Part shown: positions 51,568 to 64,000 of the stretch, piece after piece | Numbering within the stretch: position 1 is the first letter of the stretch | Layout of the letters: the number at the start of each line of letters is the position of its first letter | NCBI GenBank assembly: GCA_029204225.1 | Contig: CM055109.1 | Coordinates: 25,046,723-25,110,722, forward strand | DNA from: Diphasiastrum complanatum | Taxonomy: Eukaryota; Streptophyta; Lycopodiopsida; Lycopodiales; Lycopodiaceae | DNA length: 64,000 bases | Direction: 5' to 3' | Notes under the pieces: model-generated | Seen by the model: only the letters and a program-made list of their open reading frames with translations | What the model was told of the DNA's origin: nothing | The model's database searches: none | Made by a program: the position numbers and the translations under genes

Positions 51568-52144
51568 TGTGCAAAAAGTACAAAAAGGACCAAGAGTGGA
51601 TCCTAATCTGATCCTCAAGAGGGATTGGTTGTCAGATTACTTGATCTATCAATCTACTTGAGATTAAGATCAATCTAGATCAATTCTAGACACAAAATCC
51701 TAACAAGAACAATCATTATTTGAAGGTAGGTGTACTTTCTGGTTTCCCACGTGTGAAACCCTGTCTGAGTACGGACTCCAACCTGAAAATCAAGTGCACA
51801 TTGATAGCACCTCAAAACAATTAAAACAAATGTAGACAAATGAGAGAATCACTCAAAATTGCTTCCAAAACCAAGATTGGTGTCTCACAATAATTACGGC
51901 CAAATGTGGCTCTATATATACAATAAGTGAGAGCTCGTGGTACTGATCATACCTCTGATCCAACATGTGTGAAGGTGCTTTGTCATATGATGATTCATCA
52001 TGCAAAACTGACACTTGGACAAAACCTTCTATTTTGAGCACTTTTGGTCCATTTTTCTTCTATATGGAGATCTACTTGGAGATCTTCTAGAAGTCAAAAT
52101 TTGCCTACTTCAGCTTATTCCACACGTGTGAGTTGTCCTCTACA
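51568..52144 (-). repeat. LTR, minus strand, convergent pair, second copy
   Basis: Copy of 28337-28913; no difference noticed. 52145-52649 repeats the AT-rich spacer, with AGAAAACTAG for AGAAATCTAG and CATGACAAG for CATGAAAAG. Confidence 0.88.
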
Positions 52145-52649
52145 CATGGGATATGACACCTAACCAAAGGATGTGGCTCATGCAATCAATAGATTGATGC
52201 CATGTGTCATATGTCTAGAAAACTAGTTTTTGGCCATTTTAGCCACTAGAACTTGAATTAAATCATATGTACAACATATATGATTATGGTACATGACAAG
52301 TACACTAGTTTCACATGTGAGAACAGGCTCCACACATGTGTGTTTATTTATATACAAGATTTTTGGCCTCTACCAAGCTTATTTTTGCATTTTTCACATT
52401 GATTTCCATTTCGACCGAATCACCATCTCCCCAAAGCCTTAGAGTTTGGAAAAAAAAATTCAAAAAATAAAACTCATACCAATAGAAAGCCCTTTTCATA
52501 CTGAGTCCCCTCCTTCACTTCCTTAAACACTCTGAAAAATCCAAAAAAATCCAAAAGAAATACCAAAAATCCAAAAACACCAAAAACTCTAAAAAATCCA
52601 AAAATACCAGAAACTCATACCCAACACCAAAAAGACACAACTATATTCA

Positions 52650-52772
52650 ATGGACCAACATATAGATCCTAAAATTCTAGAAGATTATCCATACGAGATC
52701 AGGTCCCCTGTAGCTGAACAAATTAGACGTCATAGGTTCTATCGAATGCGGGTCCAAATACACGAGCCATAG
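52650..52772 (+). pseudogene. Short frame, possible Gag N-terminus, second copy
   Basis: The 40-codon MDQHIDPKILEDYP frame, unchanged from 29419. Confidence 0.35.
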
Positions 52773-53656
52773 ATGGACTAGTGCTACCTACTAGTCAAAT
52801 AGAGTCATGTGGTGCTAAATTAGTATCATGTTTGAACTCTTATACTCATAGATTTCCAAGTCTTGGTGGCTCTTCAATGGAACTACATGGCAAGTGCAAA
52901 ATTGGAAAAGGTGAGAAGAGATCTAACTTCATCAATGGAGGTGATAAAAACTCTTCTTTGGAAATGGTTGTTGCTAATGACTCATTTACTCATTTGGAAA
53001 AAGATGGTGCTTTGAGCATGTTTGAAGAAAAAGTTTCTTTTGCATCTTTATGTGATGAGTCCAAGAAAGTCATTTGTGCAACAAGTGGTGTCACATGTAT
53101 TCATAAAGAAAGTAGATCAAAAGGTTCTATCATGAGACTTGGTGAGGAAGATCTCAAGTCAAAAGGGAGAGATGAATGTGAAGTGTTCAAAGTAGGATGT
53201 ACTTTGAATGATGCTTTTGTGAATGATAGTGAGGGTTCATTATCATTACCTATATCATTGATTAGAAGTCCAAGTTTGACAAGAAAAAGCACTTCAATCA
53301 TTCTTATGCCAAAGGTACTATATATTCTTTTCATGGCTTCTAATGTTCGAGATTCTTCCATTTCTTATGATGCAACTATCAAAAGGGAGATTGCTAACTT
53401 TTGTGGTGTGATCATTAAGAGGGAGTCTTGTGAATGAAAGGGAAAAGGAAGAGTGACTCTTGGGAAGATCCAAGGCATGGATCTTACATCTATTCATCAA
53501 CTCAAAGGATGTTATGATTGTGGTGGAGTGTTCATGCATGATCAAGATGGCAAAAGGTTGGATGAAGAAGACTACATGGAGCAACTCAAGTGGCAATTTT
53601 TTCAAGGCAAGGAAGATCTCATTGGTGAGCTCATTGAGGTTTGGTTTGAACTTCTT
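52773..53656 (+). pseudogene. Pol-like protein fragment, second copy
   Basis: As at 29542, including the internal TGA (53435-53437). One substitution gives KREIANFCG for KREITNFCG. Confidence 0.6.
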
Positions 53657-56091
53657 ACCATCCGACATTTTTTATTCACTGTATTTCTCATTTCCACCTC
53701 TTTTTACTACAAAAGTCTTGATCAAATCTTTTGTCGCCCAGACTGCACTAGAGATTCCGATCCAAACTAACAACGGTTACCTGATAGAGGCTATCATGGA
53801 ATCAACCATACAGGTGGCTGTGTATCTGTTGAACAACTTTCTGGTTGTTTCAACATTTTGCAAGGACAAAATCCAGTCCACGCTGTTGAGTCAGATAGTG
53901 GAGTCCTTTCTGGATTTCCCTGACCCCACGGTTGTGCCATACGACTGGCATGTCTTCCTCATCCACGAACAAACCATCTCCATCAAACCCAACACCCATG
54001 AGCATATCATAGTAGGCCCCCTACTGTGTAATTTTTCCTGCGCACTTCGCGAGGCAAAAGTGCGCGGTTTTTGCCGCTCCAGCCTTCTATCTTTCATTGT
54101 GCCGCACACTAATATCTATCCACCTTCTATCGCATCCACATCCTTCCAACCTGTAATTACTGACACGATGGCCAAGAAAAGAATGCCTGGCGCTGTCCTT
54201 CCTCCTCATCTCCACCTACCACCAGACGTCGTACCACCATCACAACAATAACAACTCCATCTACCACCATCACTTTCTCTTCTGTACAACCTTCTCCTTT
54301 TGTTTCTATTACCGCTCCTCTTCTTTCTGTTCCACCCACATCGACTACTTTTGTTTCTATTCTCGTCTCCTCTGTTGACACTACTTCTCTCTTTATTCCA
54401 TCTTCCATATCCCCTTCCATTACTATCGCATTCTCCATTACTCCTATCCCCACCGCTCTCCCTCTCTAGTTCAACCCTTATGACTCTCAATTGTCTCAGG
54501 ACATTCTGACGTGGATGCTAGTCATCAACTTTTCACCGCCACGCCAAACCACTTCCGCTCCATCTTTTCCTTCCGTACTCCACACTACACTTTAGTTCCC
54601 CTCTGTTCCACCCATTCTCTCGTTTGGACAAACTGTCCCCACCCATGTTTCCACTTCTGTTTCTCTCACACCATCCATTTCGCCATCAAAGGTTTCCGAG
54701 GGCAATCAACCATTGCTTGATGATGCATTTGTGCAAACAATATTCATTCCATCACCAGATCAAACAGATCCCACCGACCTAGATGACAGAAGGTCCCTTG
54801 AGAACCTTATCGAAGACAACGACGACGACATTGTATCGGTCGTCGGGGCCACTACCACACAAGCCCCTGTCAGTGCCAATGTACCGGCTGCTCCAACGAA
54901 TTTAATGACGACGTACCAAGCCTTGGAAACATACATCCAGGAGGCGATAGCAGTCAGGGCCACATTGGACAACCGGAAACAACACCCAGCTACGAGCGGA
55001 ACTCACGAAGCTACAACAGGACCTTCTTATAGCTCAACAACACAAAGAAGACGATCACCAAGAGATCGCCAAGCTATAGCCTCTCCAGAGCCTCTCCAAA
55101 GCACTGACAGATGCCTCCACAAAGGTGTGAGAGCTTCAGTCTGAAGCGTCCCAACGACTTGTTCCCCTCCAGGCGCAACTACAAATCTATGAAGTAGAGA
55201 ATACGCGCCTGGGGGCGGAAGTGCAAGCACTACAAAGTGAAAAACTTGTTTGGTTAGCTCAACCCGCAACAAACTCAAGGTCGCTCTCTCAATTAGAGAT
55301 GAACCTCTTCAAACGTCAGGTGTAGGTGTATAGCCAAACCTTGAACAGCTACCAGATGGAGTTTGACAAATACCGAACAAGCGCAACTCACGAGCTCGCC
55401 CAGGCCAAACAACTCGCCCTCAACTCACAACCAAAGCGGCGCCAGCAACTCTTTGAACGGGACCATGTGGCCATCAGGGCCTATGTGACAAGTCCGCAAT
55501 AGCTACGGGTGAACGCGCACTTCCTGCCATGCACACGACGATCCAAATGGGCAGAATGCGACATCCCTCTAGACAAAATCACCATCCAGAACTTCAATTG
55601 GCCAAAAATTCCATCAGAGCATGGTTGGGATATGAATGTAGACGTCCTAAGGGCTCTCACCCTATTTATGAATAAATATTTCAATTGCCTTGACCCAACA
55701 GTCCGCGCAGCAGCCACTTACACCCAAGACTTAGAGAATTTAATGGGGATTGAAACCAAGTGGGACAATTTTCTCTCCCCCATATTCTTTGATCCTAATA
55801 AGGTCCTAGCCTCAGAAAAAGTAGAAGATCAGCTGCCAGTCGCTAGAGTCTATTACCGAGCTGCATTCCTTGGCGAATCCTTGGATGTGCAGATTCCAAG
55901 CGTGGGTCAGCCAAAACTGGCTAACATGAGTCCACAAGTCCCTTCACATGCCCAAAGACTTGAAAGAAATGGACAGAATCAATTTCATGGAAGATGTCAT
56001 GGGCTACCTAATCAACTAGAGGTGGGCCAAGAAAACTCTATACTAGACCAACAGAGTGCGAGGGACCGGCACTACTTCAGGCCATGGGTCT
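53657..56091 (+). pseudogene. Degraded Ser/Thr/Pro-rich and coiled-coil ORF, second copy
   Basis: Repeats 30426-32860 with two substitutions seen (TTGPSYSS for TTGASYSS; CAGCAACTC for CAGCAGCTC). All frame breaks are shared. Confidence 0.4.
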
Positions 56092-56318
56092 TGTTGGGGG
56101 TATTCCCGACATATTGTAAATAAATAATATCGGTCAATAAAATGTGTTGTGAGGGTATGGCATCATGCGCATATAAGCCCATGGCCCAATGAGCACGCAA
56201 GTTGCGTGTAAATAAAATAATAGACTTGGGCCCTTTGTAATTAAAATAAAACTTGAGGCCCAAAGTCAATTTTAAACTTAGAGTTTACTTTTTTAGAGTT
56301 GGGTCCAGTTTTGGACTC
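56092..56318 (+). repeat. LTR-A left part, second copy
   Basis: Same truncation at TTTTGGACTC as 32861-33087. Confidence 0.88.
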
Positions 56319-56372
56319 TTGGGTGAAGATGTGTTGGATTCAGGATTCAATTCATATTGACATGCTTGGCAG

Positions 56373-57170
56373 TCAATCATTTGCATCCGTCCATATCATG
56401 ACATTTGTCTCTGAATCGTAGTGACCACCCTTGGCTTGCCTTGGGCGATTGATCGTATGATTTGTCATGGATGATCCGTCATCAGCAGCCTTGGGTGCAA
56501 TAGGTTTCACTGCCCATGTGGTTGGATCGACCTTTACAGCCTGTTCTCTATTCTCAAAGGTGAGTTTTCTAGTACCCCAGTTGAGAACTCTCGCGTTGTC
56601 CTCAACCATAGCCTTTCCAGTAAAACAAGGTATGCAAATGGGGACTTTGGTATGTCCATCACTACAAAAGTGATCACAAGCTATTTTTACAAGGATATCG
56701 GCAACCACACCCTTTGGTTTTACATATGATTGATCTGCTAGCTTGATGGCGAACTTTGGTGGTTTCAATCCCTGTGAACTCCGATTTTGATACAAAGTAG
56801 TGGAGATCAAATTGACACCTAATCCTCCATCTACCACTATTGTCTTGTGTGTTTGATTGGTAGGGTGATGTTGTCTTCCTCACTCTCCCATGCTGTCCCG
56901 ATGTGGAGGATGTTACTTGTCTCATCGTATGGTGCTGATGGTTTTGCGTCTGTTTTGGCCCATTCAACCAAAAGGCCTTTAGCTTGTGGCACAATCTGCA
57001 CTAGTTCTCTGAGGGGTAAACTAACTTGGCTTGCTAGCAGGCTTGTGAGTATCTTAGTGTGCGGTTCCTTGGGCTCTACCATGTGGAAAGGTGGTTCATG
57101 ATGATGCAACCGATCGTTCTGATCAGTGCACAATGGTGAGCCCATTCGTGGTTTCAGTTCTTCATCAGCA
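56373..57170 (-). pseudogene. Gypsy protease region, minus strand, second copy
   Basis: As at 33142 (VVDGGLGVNLIST). The single-base deletion between the duplicates lies near 57158, in the already broken upstream part. Confidence 0.8.
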
Positions 57171-57679
57171 GGAGGTTTTGTAGGGTTGGTTTTTTCTTGC
57201 TCTTTTTCCTCTGCTTATGCTCTCTATACCCAATGCCGTATCTTCTGGTACTATCTCCTTTCTTCCCTCACATTCAGATATGGTGTTGAAGTTGAGGGTT
57301 GGTCATTAGTGACCAATGGTGGTGGTGAGGGAGCCACTTCCTTCCTCTTATGTGTTTAGGGGACGGCTAACATAGGGGCATGAAAATGTTGTTTTTCCAG
57401 TGGCATCCCCACTGGAGCTATTGCTCGTTGTATTGCAATGAAGCTCAATGGCGCACTGTTCCCAGGTCTTAATGGACAGTTCTTGAAGCAGTGTCTATAA
57501 CCACATTCTTGGTAGAAGGATGTATATTGTCACTTGTCAGGACATTCAGCAATTATGTGTCCTTCATCGCATCTGTAGCAACCGTAATTTCTTCCATCTT
57601 GACGCTAAGTTTGATCTGCATAGGCCGCAATATATTCATTTATGGTAGGATCCATATATGGCTCATCCGGCCCATACCA

Positions 57680-58536
57680 TTGCTACTGTTTAGGTTGAGG
57701 TGGTACTGGCATCTTTGGTCCTACTGCTGTCAAGTTTACGTGGACCACTTGTTGATTAATTGGCCCTGGTGGTGCAGGTAAGGCGATGCACTGTTGATTA
57801 ATCGGCACGCCATACCTCGATGTCTCATTTGGTGCCCCTTGATGATATGGATAAGAAATATGATAAGGACTCCTCTTCTGTTGGACAATCTGGAGGTTAA
57901 ATGGCCAAAAGGCCATATCATGCGATGTTGCGTTGCACAAATAGCAAAATCTCTGGATCAGTCTCAGATTTTGCTTTAGGACTGGACACTTATTCGCTAT
58001 ATGGTTTTGTGTGCATACTGAACACCATAAATTCTTGCATCGTGAATACTGTAGCTGGTTTGGTTCTGATAGATGTGGCGTTGCTGCTACAGCTCTTTGT
58101 AAGGCTTTTTGTTTCTGATCAAACTGTGCCGTAAGTTGCTCCATCAGTTGTTTGTGGAATTTTTTCATCTGTTCCAATAGCAGTATTGTGGATAGAGTGG
58201 AAGCATTTGATGATGATGATGCTATCGAGGGAGTAGGAGTATGGGTGGTCGGATATTTGTCATCTGATCCCTCACCCTCTTTTCTGATGGCATCCTCCAT
58301 AGCTTCTTGTAGAGTAGCGTACTGCTCCCATCGTTTCAGTTATCTTCTGATGCTACGTGGTAACCTCGCAAGCCCACATGATCACCGCATGATCAGGAGT
58401 TAGGGCCGCACTGCACTCGAATCGTAGATGTTTAACATGTTCAGTATAGTCCCTTACCCTTTCTCTTTTTCCCATCTTGACCTTGCTGAGCAGGAGAAAC
58501 ATGTCTTCTAGGAACTTTCTTGGTTTAAAGCACGTG
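57680..58536 (-). pseudogene. Gypsy Gag, minus strand, second copy
   Basis: Same knuckle-bearing frame as 34450-35306; no difference noticed. Confidence 0.85.
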
Positions 58537-59130
58537 TGTAGGGTCGATGATCTTGCGTAGTAGTAGCCCTCCCGCCTGTCAACAAGGGTTAAAACACTGG
58601 ATAGGTGCCTAACTATGAATAGATGCTACTTTTAGTTAGTTTCCTACTTTTTCCTTTACTCTACCACCATTAACACTACACACCCCTAACCCTACTCCCC
58701 TAAACTACCTTCATCATGATTGTTGGAAAAAGGGAAGGGAAGAATAGAAGAATTTGAGAGGGGAAGAGAGAAAGAGAGAGGTAGAGAGTGAGAGTGGAGG
58801 CTAGCTCAAATGCTCCTTATGCTTGCTAATGGAAAAACATTAACTATGGCAACCAATAAGCATAAAAATAGAAGCAATGGAAAACACAAACAAGAGCATT
58901 AGCAAGTAGTGAATAGCAAATGAGGATGCTTCTCTCCAAAAATTGGTAGAGTTTTATCCTTCTCATTAAGCATGAAATTAGAGTACAAATGGTGCCTTTT
59001 AATAAATGGGGAAGGCCCTTGTCCCAAAATCCTATTGGTTAATATTCACATAGATCATAACCATTCATCTTGGACCCAACTTGATCCAAGGGTCCATAAA
59101 AAGTACAATAAAAATCACAAGATTCATGTG
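58537..59130 (-). repeat. LTR-A right part, inverted, second copy
   Basis: Same inversion end at GATTCATGTG as 35900. Confidence 0.88.
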
Positions 59131-60064
59131 CACCATGGACACACCAATTACATTTGGAGTGAATATGATAAACGTAGCATGGCTGTTAGCAGAATCTATT
59201 GAGAACCCAGTGGATGATGATTTAGTCCCTTGGCAACATGCTTTGACTTACAACAAGGAGACTGAACTGACTGATGAGCAGGTCCTACGACACATGGACC
59301 CAAATCGCTATGGAATCATGAGAGTACTAGCTCAACCGCCACAAAAAGCTGCTATGACAAAAGTTTCAAGGATAGATCCACCAAAGACACGTACGAACAA
59401 GAAAAACCAGTTGAAACAATGCTACAACCAGGTGATCCGATGGAGTGATCTACCCAAAGAAGCTATAGCTACGGTGGATGTAGATATTCGCAACCACGAG
59501 GATCTACCCATATGACAAGAAGAAGGTATTAGATTCATTGAAGTCAATCAGGATGAACTCTGATACATCGTCATCTTCTTCTCAGATGACGGAGAATCAA
59601 AAGATGACCAGTTCATGCTAAGATCAATATGCTGAAGGAGAAATCTCGACGAGCAGTAGTTCACGAGATGTATGAGACTTTCAAGAATTATACCTTGGAC
59701 AACATGGTAATTATGATGCCGCAACCCCAATGAGAACCTGATCAAAGTTAGACACCAGCAGAACAAGTCTTTGAGGGACCTACACGAACGCAACCAATGA
59801 ACCTTGCTGAGCCAGGTGAAGAAGAAAAGATCGTGCATGTGGGAGAGCAGTTAACACCCACACAATTCAAGCAGCTACAATCATTGTTGGTAGAGTACAT
59901 GGATTGTTTTTCTTGGAATTACAATAATTTGAAAGGCATCCCACCAACAGTAGTCCAACACACCATACCCTTGGTGGATGGAGCAGTCCTCAAGGTGAGT
60001 CGTTATTACCACTGCAACCCAAACTGCATGAAGCTGATCAAGCAAGAGTTGCAGAAGCTGTTAG
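59131..60064 (+). pseudogene. Gypsy pol fragment, second copy
   Basis: Repeats the linker and RT start of 35901-36834, cut by LTR-A at the same base. Confidence 0.72.
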
Positions 60065-60888
60065 TGTTGGGGGTATTCCCGACATATTGTAAATAAATAA
60101 TATTAGTCAATAAAATGTGTTGCGAGGGCATGGCATCCTACGTGTGTAAGCCCATGGCCCAATGAGCACACAAGTTGAGTTGTAAATAAAATAATAGACT
60201 TGGGCCCCTTCGTAATTAAAATAAAACTTGAGGCCCAAAGTCAAATTTAGACTTAGAGTTTACTTTTTTAAAAGTTGGGTCTAATTTTGGACTCACATGA
60301 ATCTTGTGATTTTTATTGTACTTTTTGTGGACCCTTGGATCAAGTTGGGTCCAAAACAAATGGTTAGGATATATGTGAATATTAGCCAATAGGATTTTGG
60401 GGCAAGGGCCTTTCCCATTTATGAAAAGACACCATTCGTACTCTAATTTCATGCTTAATGAGAAGGAGGAAACTCTACCAATTTTTGGAGAGAAGCATCC
60501 TCATTTGCTATTCACTACTTGCTAATGCTCTTGTTTGTGTTTTCCATTGCTTTCTATTTTCATGCTTATTGATTGCCATAGTTAATGTTTTTCCATTAGC
60601 AAGCATAAGGAGCATTTGAGCTAGCCTCCACTCTCACTCTCTACCTCTCTCTTTCTCTCTTCCCCTCTCAATCTCTTCTATTCTTCCCTTCCCTTTTTTC
60701 AACAATCATGATGAAGGTAGTTTAGGGGAGTAGGGTTAGGGGTGTGTAGTGTTAATGGTGGTAGAGTTAGGAAAAAAGTAGGAAACTAACCAAAAGTAGC
60801 ATCTATTCATAGTTAGGCACCTATCCAGTGATCTAACCCTTGTTGACAGGCGGGAGGGCTACTACTACGTGAGATCTTCGACCCTATA
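60065..60888 (+). repeat. LTR-A, complete, second copy
   Basis: 824 bp, identical by eye to 36835-37658. Confidence 0.88.
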
Positions 60889-60889
60889 G

Positions 60890-60907
60890 TGGCGTCGTTG
60901 CCGGGGA
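60890..60907 (+). other. Primer-binding site, tRNA-Asp type, second copy
   Basis: TGGCGTCGTTGCCGGGGA, as at 37660. Confidence 0.85.
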
Positions 60908-60972
60908 TAGGTTTTCACTAACTAGTGCACTTGTATTTTAGCTATTTCTTGCTTTTTGGAGTAGTTTTAGGT

Positions 60973-61438
60973 AGATTTTTGGGTGTTTAGAGTTGGTTTT
61001 AATTATGAAGTTGAAACTCCTTTGTCCGACACCAACTTTACATCAGAAGAATCTTCGTATGTCTTGAATATTTTTCCCAATGGATCTGGTATTGAAGTGC
61101 AGTACTTTGAATGTTATGAGAATGCTGATGACGAAGAATTCTTTGATGCCTGCGACGCTGAAGCGGATGTTTTGTATGAAGAAATTAACGTTGTAGACAC
61201 GAATTCGAAAGAGTCTAACGATTCGAGTGATGAATATGAGCACGAATTTGGGATTCTACTGAACTGATTGAACTTGCACCTAGAAAATTTGTGCATGTTT
61301 TGAAGTCACTTGGAGAATCGGAGTTAGTGGAATTCACTGAACTATTGAAGGAGTATCAAGACGTTTTTGCCTGGTCGCTCGACGATTTGAAGGGTATACC
61401 TGCAGAATTTGGAGAGCACCGAATTGATCTTAAGGAAG
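60973..61438 (+). pseudogene. Gypsy acidic linker and RT start, second copy
   Basis: As at 37743. Ends with the GGAAG left target duplication (61434-61438). Confidence 0.8.
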
Positions 61439-64000
61439 TGTGAAAGATTTCATATCCTTAAGATCCAATCTACTTGAATGATCTTTGGTTAGAAAGAGAA
61501 ATACACTATCAATTTCACCAATGTAGAAAAATCAGCATCTACACACAATTTGAGATGCAAACACTAATAGAACTTGATCAAACTTGAATGAAATGATTAT
61601 GTATTGTTGCTGTCTGCACAAAACCAGCAATCTACTGTATTTCACACGTGTGGATCCAAAAATAACAAATATAGATCATTCTACACATAGAATTGCAAGC
61701 AATCACCAAGATAGTGCACCAATGGATAGTAGAACCCAAGAGAACCATGTATAAGCATGAAATGAGATAGAGAAGAGAGAAGATGACTCTCTCCACAAGT
61801 TACATCCTTTTATAGCAGGTCCAAACCCTATTTGGCCACTTGGCTTTCCACCAAAATGCTAACCCTACCAATTTTGAGTCTAGATTCAATGTACCCAACT
61901 TATTCAAATTGAATCTACTCAAACTCGCATTCTATATTTCCCACACTTTCAAAAAGTGTTTATTCAAATGAAATCTAGACTAATGAATTTTGAAAAGTCA
62001 ACCTCTAAGTCTAAAACAAGTTTTGGCCTCAATATGCCAAATATGGAAATATTGCAAAATGTGATGAAACTAGTTGAATCTTTCACACTCCCTCTTCAAC
62101 TAGTTTTAGCATAGACTTTGATAATACTCCAAGTGAAGTCCTATGCTTCATGAACAAGTCTTTTCTCAATGCTTTGGTGAAGATATCAGCTACACATTCC
62201 CTTGAAGACACATGTTGAAGCTCCACCTCCTTTGCAATGACTCGCTCCCTCACAAAATGATATTGTATCTCAATATGTTTGCTTCTAGCATGAAAGATAG
62301 GATTGGATGCCATTCTTTGGGCTGATTGACTGTCACAAAAGATGATTGGGCTCTCTGAAAAATCCAGCAAGTGAAGATCCTTGATCATCCTCTTGATCCA
62401 TACCATCTCCTTTGTGCAATGTGTAAGAGCTTTGTACTCGGTCTCACTAGATGACAATGAGATAGTGGCTTGTTTCTTTGACATCCATGATATAGCTCCA
62501 TCACCTATGAAAATACAATAAGAACTAATGGATTTCCTATCCATTATATCTCCAGCATAGTCCGAATCTGAAAATCCAAAAAGATTAGGTGATGATCCCT
62601 CATACAATATGCCAAAATCTCGAGTTCCAATGATTTACCTCAAAACTCGCTTTCCTAGCTTCCAATGCTCCTAGCATAGTTTTTGCCAATAGAACTTTGA
62701 TCCATCATAAGAATGATCTTCTTCCTAAGAATAGATCTCCTTTCAATGATCGTGTAATGCTCAAAATAGAAACAACCATAATTGATATAGAGAATAGTGT
62801 CCACTTGGGATGCTTCACTATTTCTTACATCAATTTTACATGTAAAAATGTGACTAGAACATGAAGAATCAAATAGAATGTAAATGAAATGATTCCACCA
62901 TGCTTCCAACTTTGAACTCTCTGGAAAAATATAGCAAACAAACAATAAATGTGAGTGATCAACTTTTTCTTGCATGTCTCCTCCTCCTTTGTCCTTTGTT
63001 GCCTTGTATCCACCGTGATACTCCATGAATGAGCCTCCATCTTCATCTTGCCACAAGAAACCATCAAACCTTGGAAATCCATGAGTAGGTGAGTACATTA
63101 ATGATGCAAATCCAGCACCACATGACTCCATAAACCAAGTAGTTTGCACTAGTCCATCTTTAAGATCTACTAATTGAAACACACTCAAATGAAGTCCAGC
63201 AACCTCACTATCTAGAGATCCAATCAAAATTAGGGTTTTGACAAAATCACAAAAAATTGACTATTCCAAATATACATGCAAATGCTGAAAATTTGATATG
63301 CAATCTATAAGCCACCACTTATGCTGAACCAATGATCCAAAAATCGGCCAAATCCAGCATGTGAATTCAAAAAACGGAATTGAACAAGTATATTGACCTA
63401 TTTAGTGTTTTGATCTACAAAAGATCCAATCTACAAAAGCAAAAAATCCGATTTTGGTGTAGAATACTCTCTAGCATGCTCTAGACTTGATATCTTCACC
63501 AAATCATTGATAGATCTGATTTCCTCCTTCATAACCTGAAACACAAGCTCTGATACCATGTAAAAGATTTCAGATCCTTAAGATCCAATCTACTTGAATG
63601 ATCTTTGGTTAGAAACAGAAATACACTATCAATTTCACCAATGTAGAAAAATCAGCATCTACACACAATTTGAGATGCAAACACTAATAGAACTTGATCA
63701 AACTTGAATGAAATGATTATGTATTGTTGTTGTCCATACAAAACCAGCAAGCTACTGTATTTCACATGTGTGGATCCAAAAATAACAAATATAGATCATT
63801 CTACACATAGAATTGCAAGCAATCACCAAGATAGTGTACCAATGGATAGTAGAACCCAAGAGAACCATGTATAAGCATGAAATGAGATAGAGAAGAGAGA
63901 AGATGACTCTCTCCACGAGTTACATCCTTTTATAGTAGGTCCAAACCCTATTTGGCCACTTGGCTTTCCCACCAAAATGCTAACCCTACCAATTTTGAGT
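61439..64000 (-). mobile_element. Compact non-autonomous Copia, second copy, cut by window end
   Basis: 3' LTR 61439-62087, RNase H 62088-62607, Pol-like module 62655-63227, primer-binding site 63547-63558, and 5' LTR from 63559 to the window end (last about 208 bp not seen). Its target duplication at the right would lie just outside the window. Confidence 0.92.

Larger units (their letters stand above)
47111..64000 (+). repeat. Tandem duplication, second unit (truncated by window end)
   Basis: Repeats 23880-40770 nearly base for base. Examples of differences from the first copy: CACGAAGG for CACTAAGG (about 47844), TATTTTGG for TATCTTGG (about 49627), GATTTGAAAAA for GATTTGCAAAA (about 51398), ACAGGACC for ACAGGAGC (about 55022), and one G missing near 57158. 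No difference was noticed right of 57.2 kb. The left junction (CATAATTT then ACGCAGACAGC) has no evident microhomology. Confidence 0.95.

Noticed and set aside
23880-64000. The 16.9-kb repeats as LTRs of one giant retroelement
   Set aside because: They do not begin and end TG/CA, contain whole nested elements, lack a primer-binding site after the first copy and sit head to tail without target duplication. A segmental duplication or assembly duplication is simpler.

Overview
This window looks like a repeat-rich nuclear region of a land plant with a large genome. Every recognisable coding stretch belongs to an LTR retrotransposon (Ty1/Copia or Ty3/Gypsy). Primer-binding sites match plant initiator tRNA-Met (TGGTATCAGAGC) or tRNA-Asp (TGGCGTCGTTGCCGGGGA). 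I see no tRNA, no rRNA, no CRISPR array, no bacterial signal and no convincing single-copy host gene. A gymnosperm would fit the repeat style, but the sequence does not prove it.

Layout, 1-23.8 kb: a Copia pol remnant with one LTR (1-1280); Gypsy RNase H/integrase and gag remnants (1283-3025); a full LTR of a tRNA-Asp-primed Gypsy family, 'LTR-A' (3026-3843), followed by a long leader and a frameshifted Gag with four zinc knuckles (3845-7597); a decayed Copia (7598-8643 and 14503-14605) split by a young complete Copia with a GCAAA target duplication (8644-14502). Next come a decayed LTR pair (14606-14936, 18196-18686), an LTR start that begins TGTTGGCTG (14937), a 24-bp minisatellite (16527-17099) and a gag-like remnant. 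A second Copia with LTR ends TTAGAAT/ATTCTAA (18758-23834) sits inside another copy of the Gypsy leader.

Layout, 23.9-64 kb: a near-identical direct tandem duplication with a 23,231-bp period. The first unit is 23880-47110; the second starts at 47111 and runs off the window end. By eye the copies differ by about ten substitutions and one single-base deletion over 16.9 kb. The unit is a mosaic: gag and RT pieces, a convergent LTR pair, fragments of an unusual Pol-like protein, an LTR-A element with an internal inversion, a compact minus-strand non-autonomous Copia with a GGAAG target duplication (38209-40978), Gypsy RT fragments, and a 1012-codon uninterrupted chimeric ORF (43187-46225).

How the parts relate: the autonomous logic (Gag, protease, integrase, RT, RNase H) exists only in pieces. 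The youngest Copia has an in-frame deletion that removes the RT YVDD region yet has nearly identical LTRs, so it was probably copied in trans. The 1012-aa ORF joins a Copia Gag/protease to a strongly diverged, catalytically altered Pol-like region. Pieces of that region recur at 29.5 kb and 39.4 kb (and in the duplicate copy), which suggests a distinct non-autonomous lineage rather than one decayed copy. That family is the most interesting object here, followed by the duplication itself.
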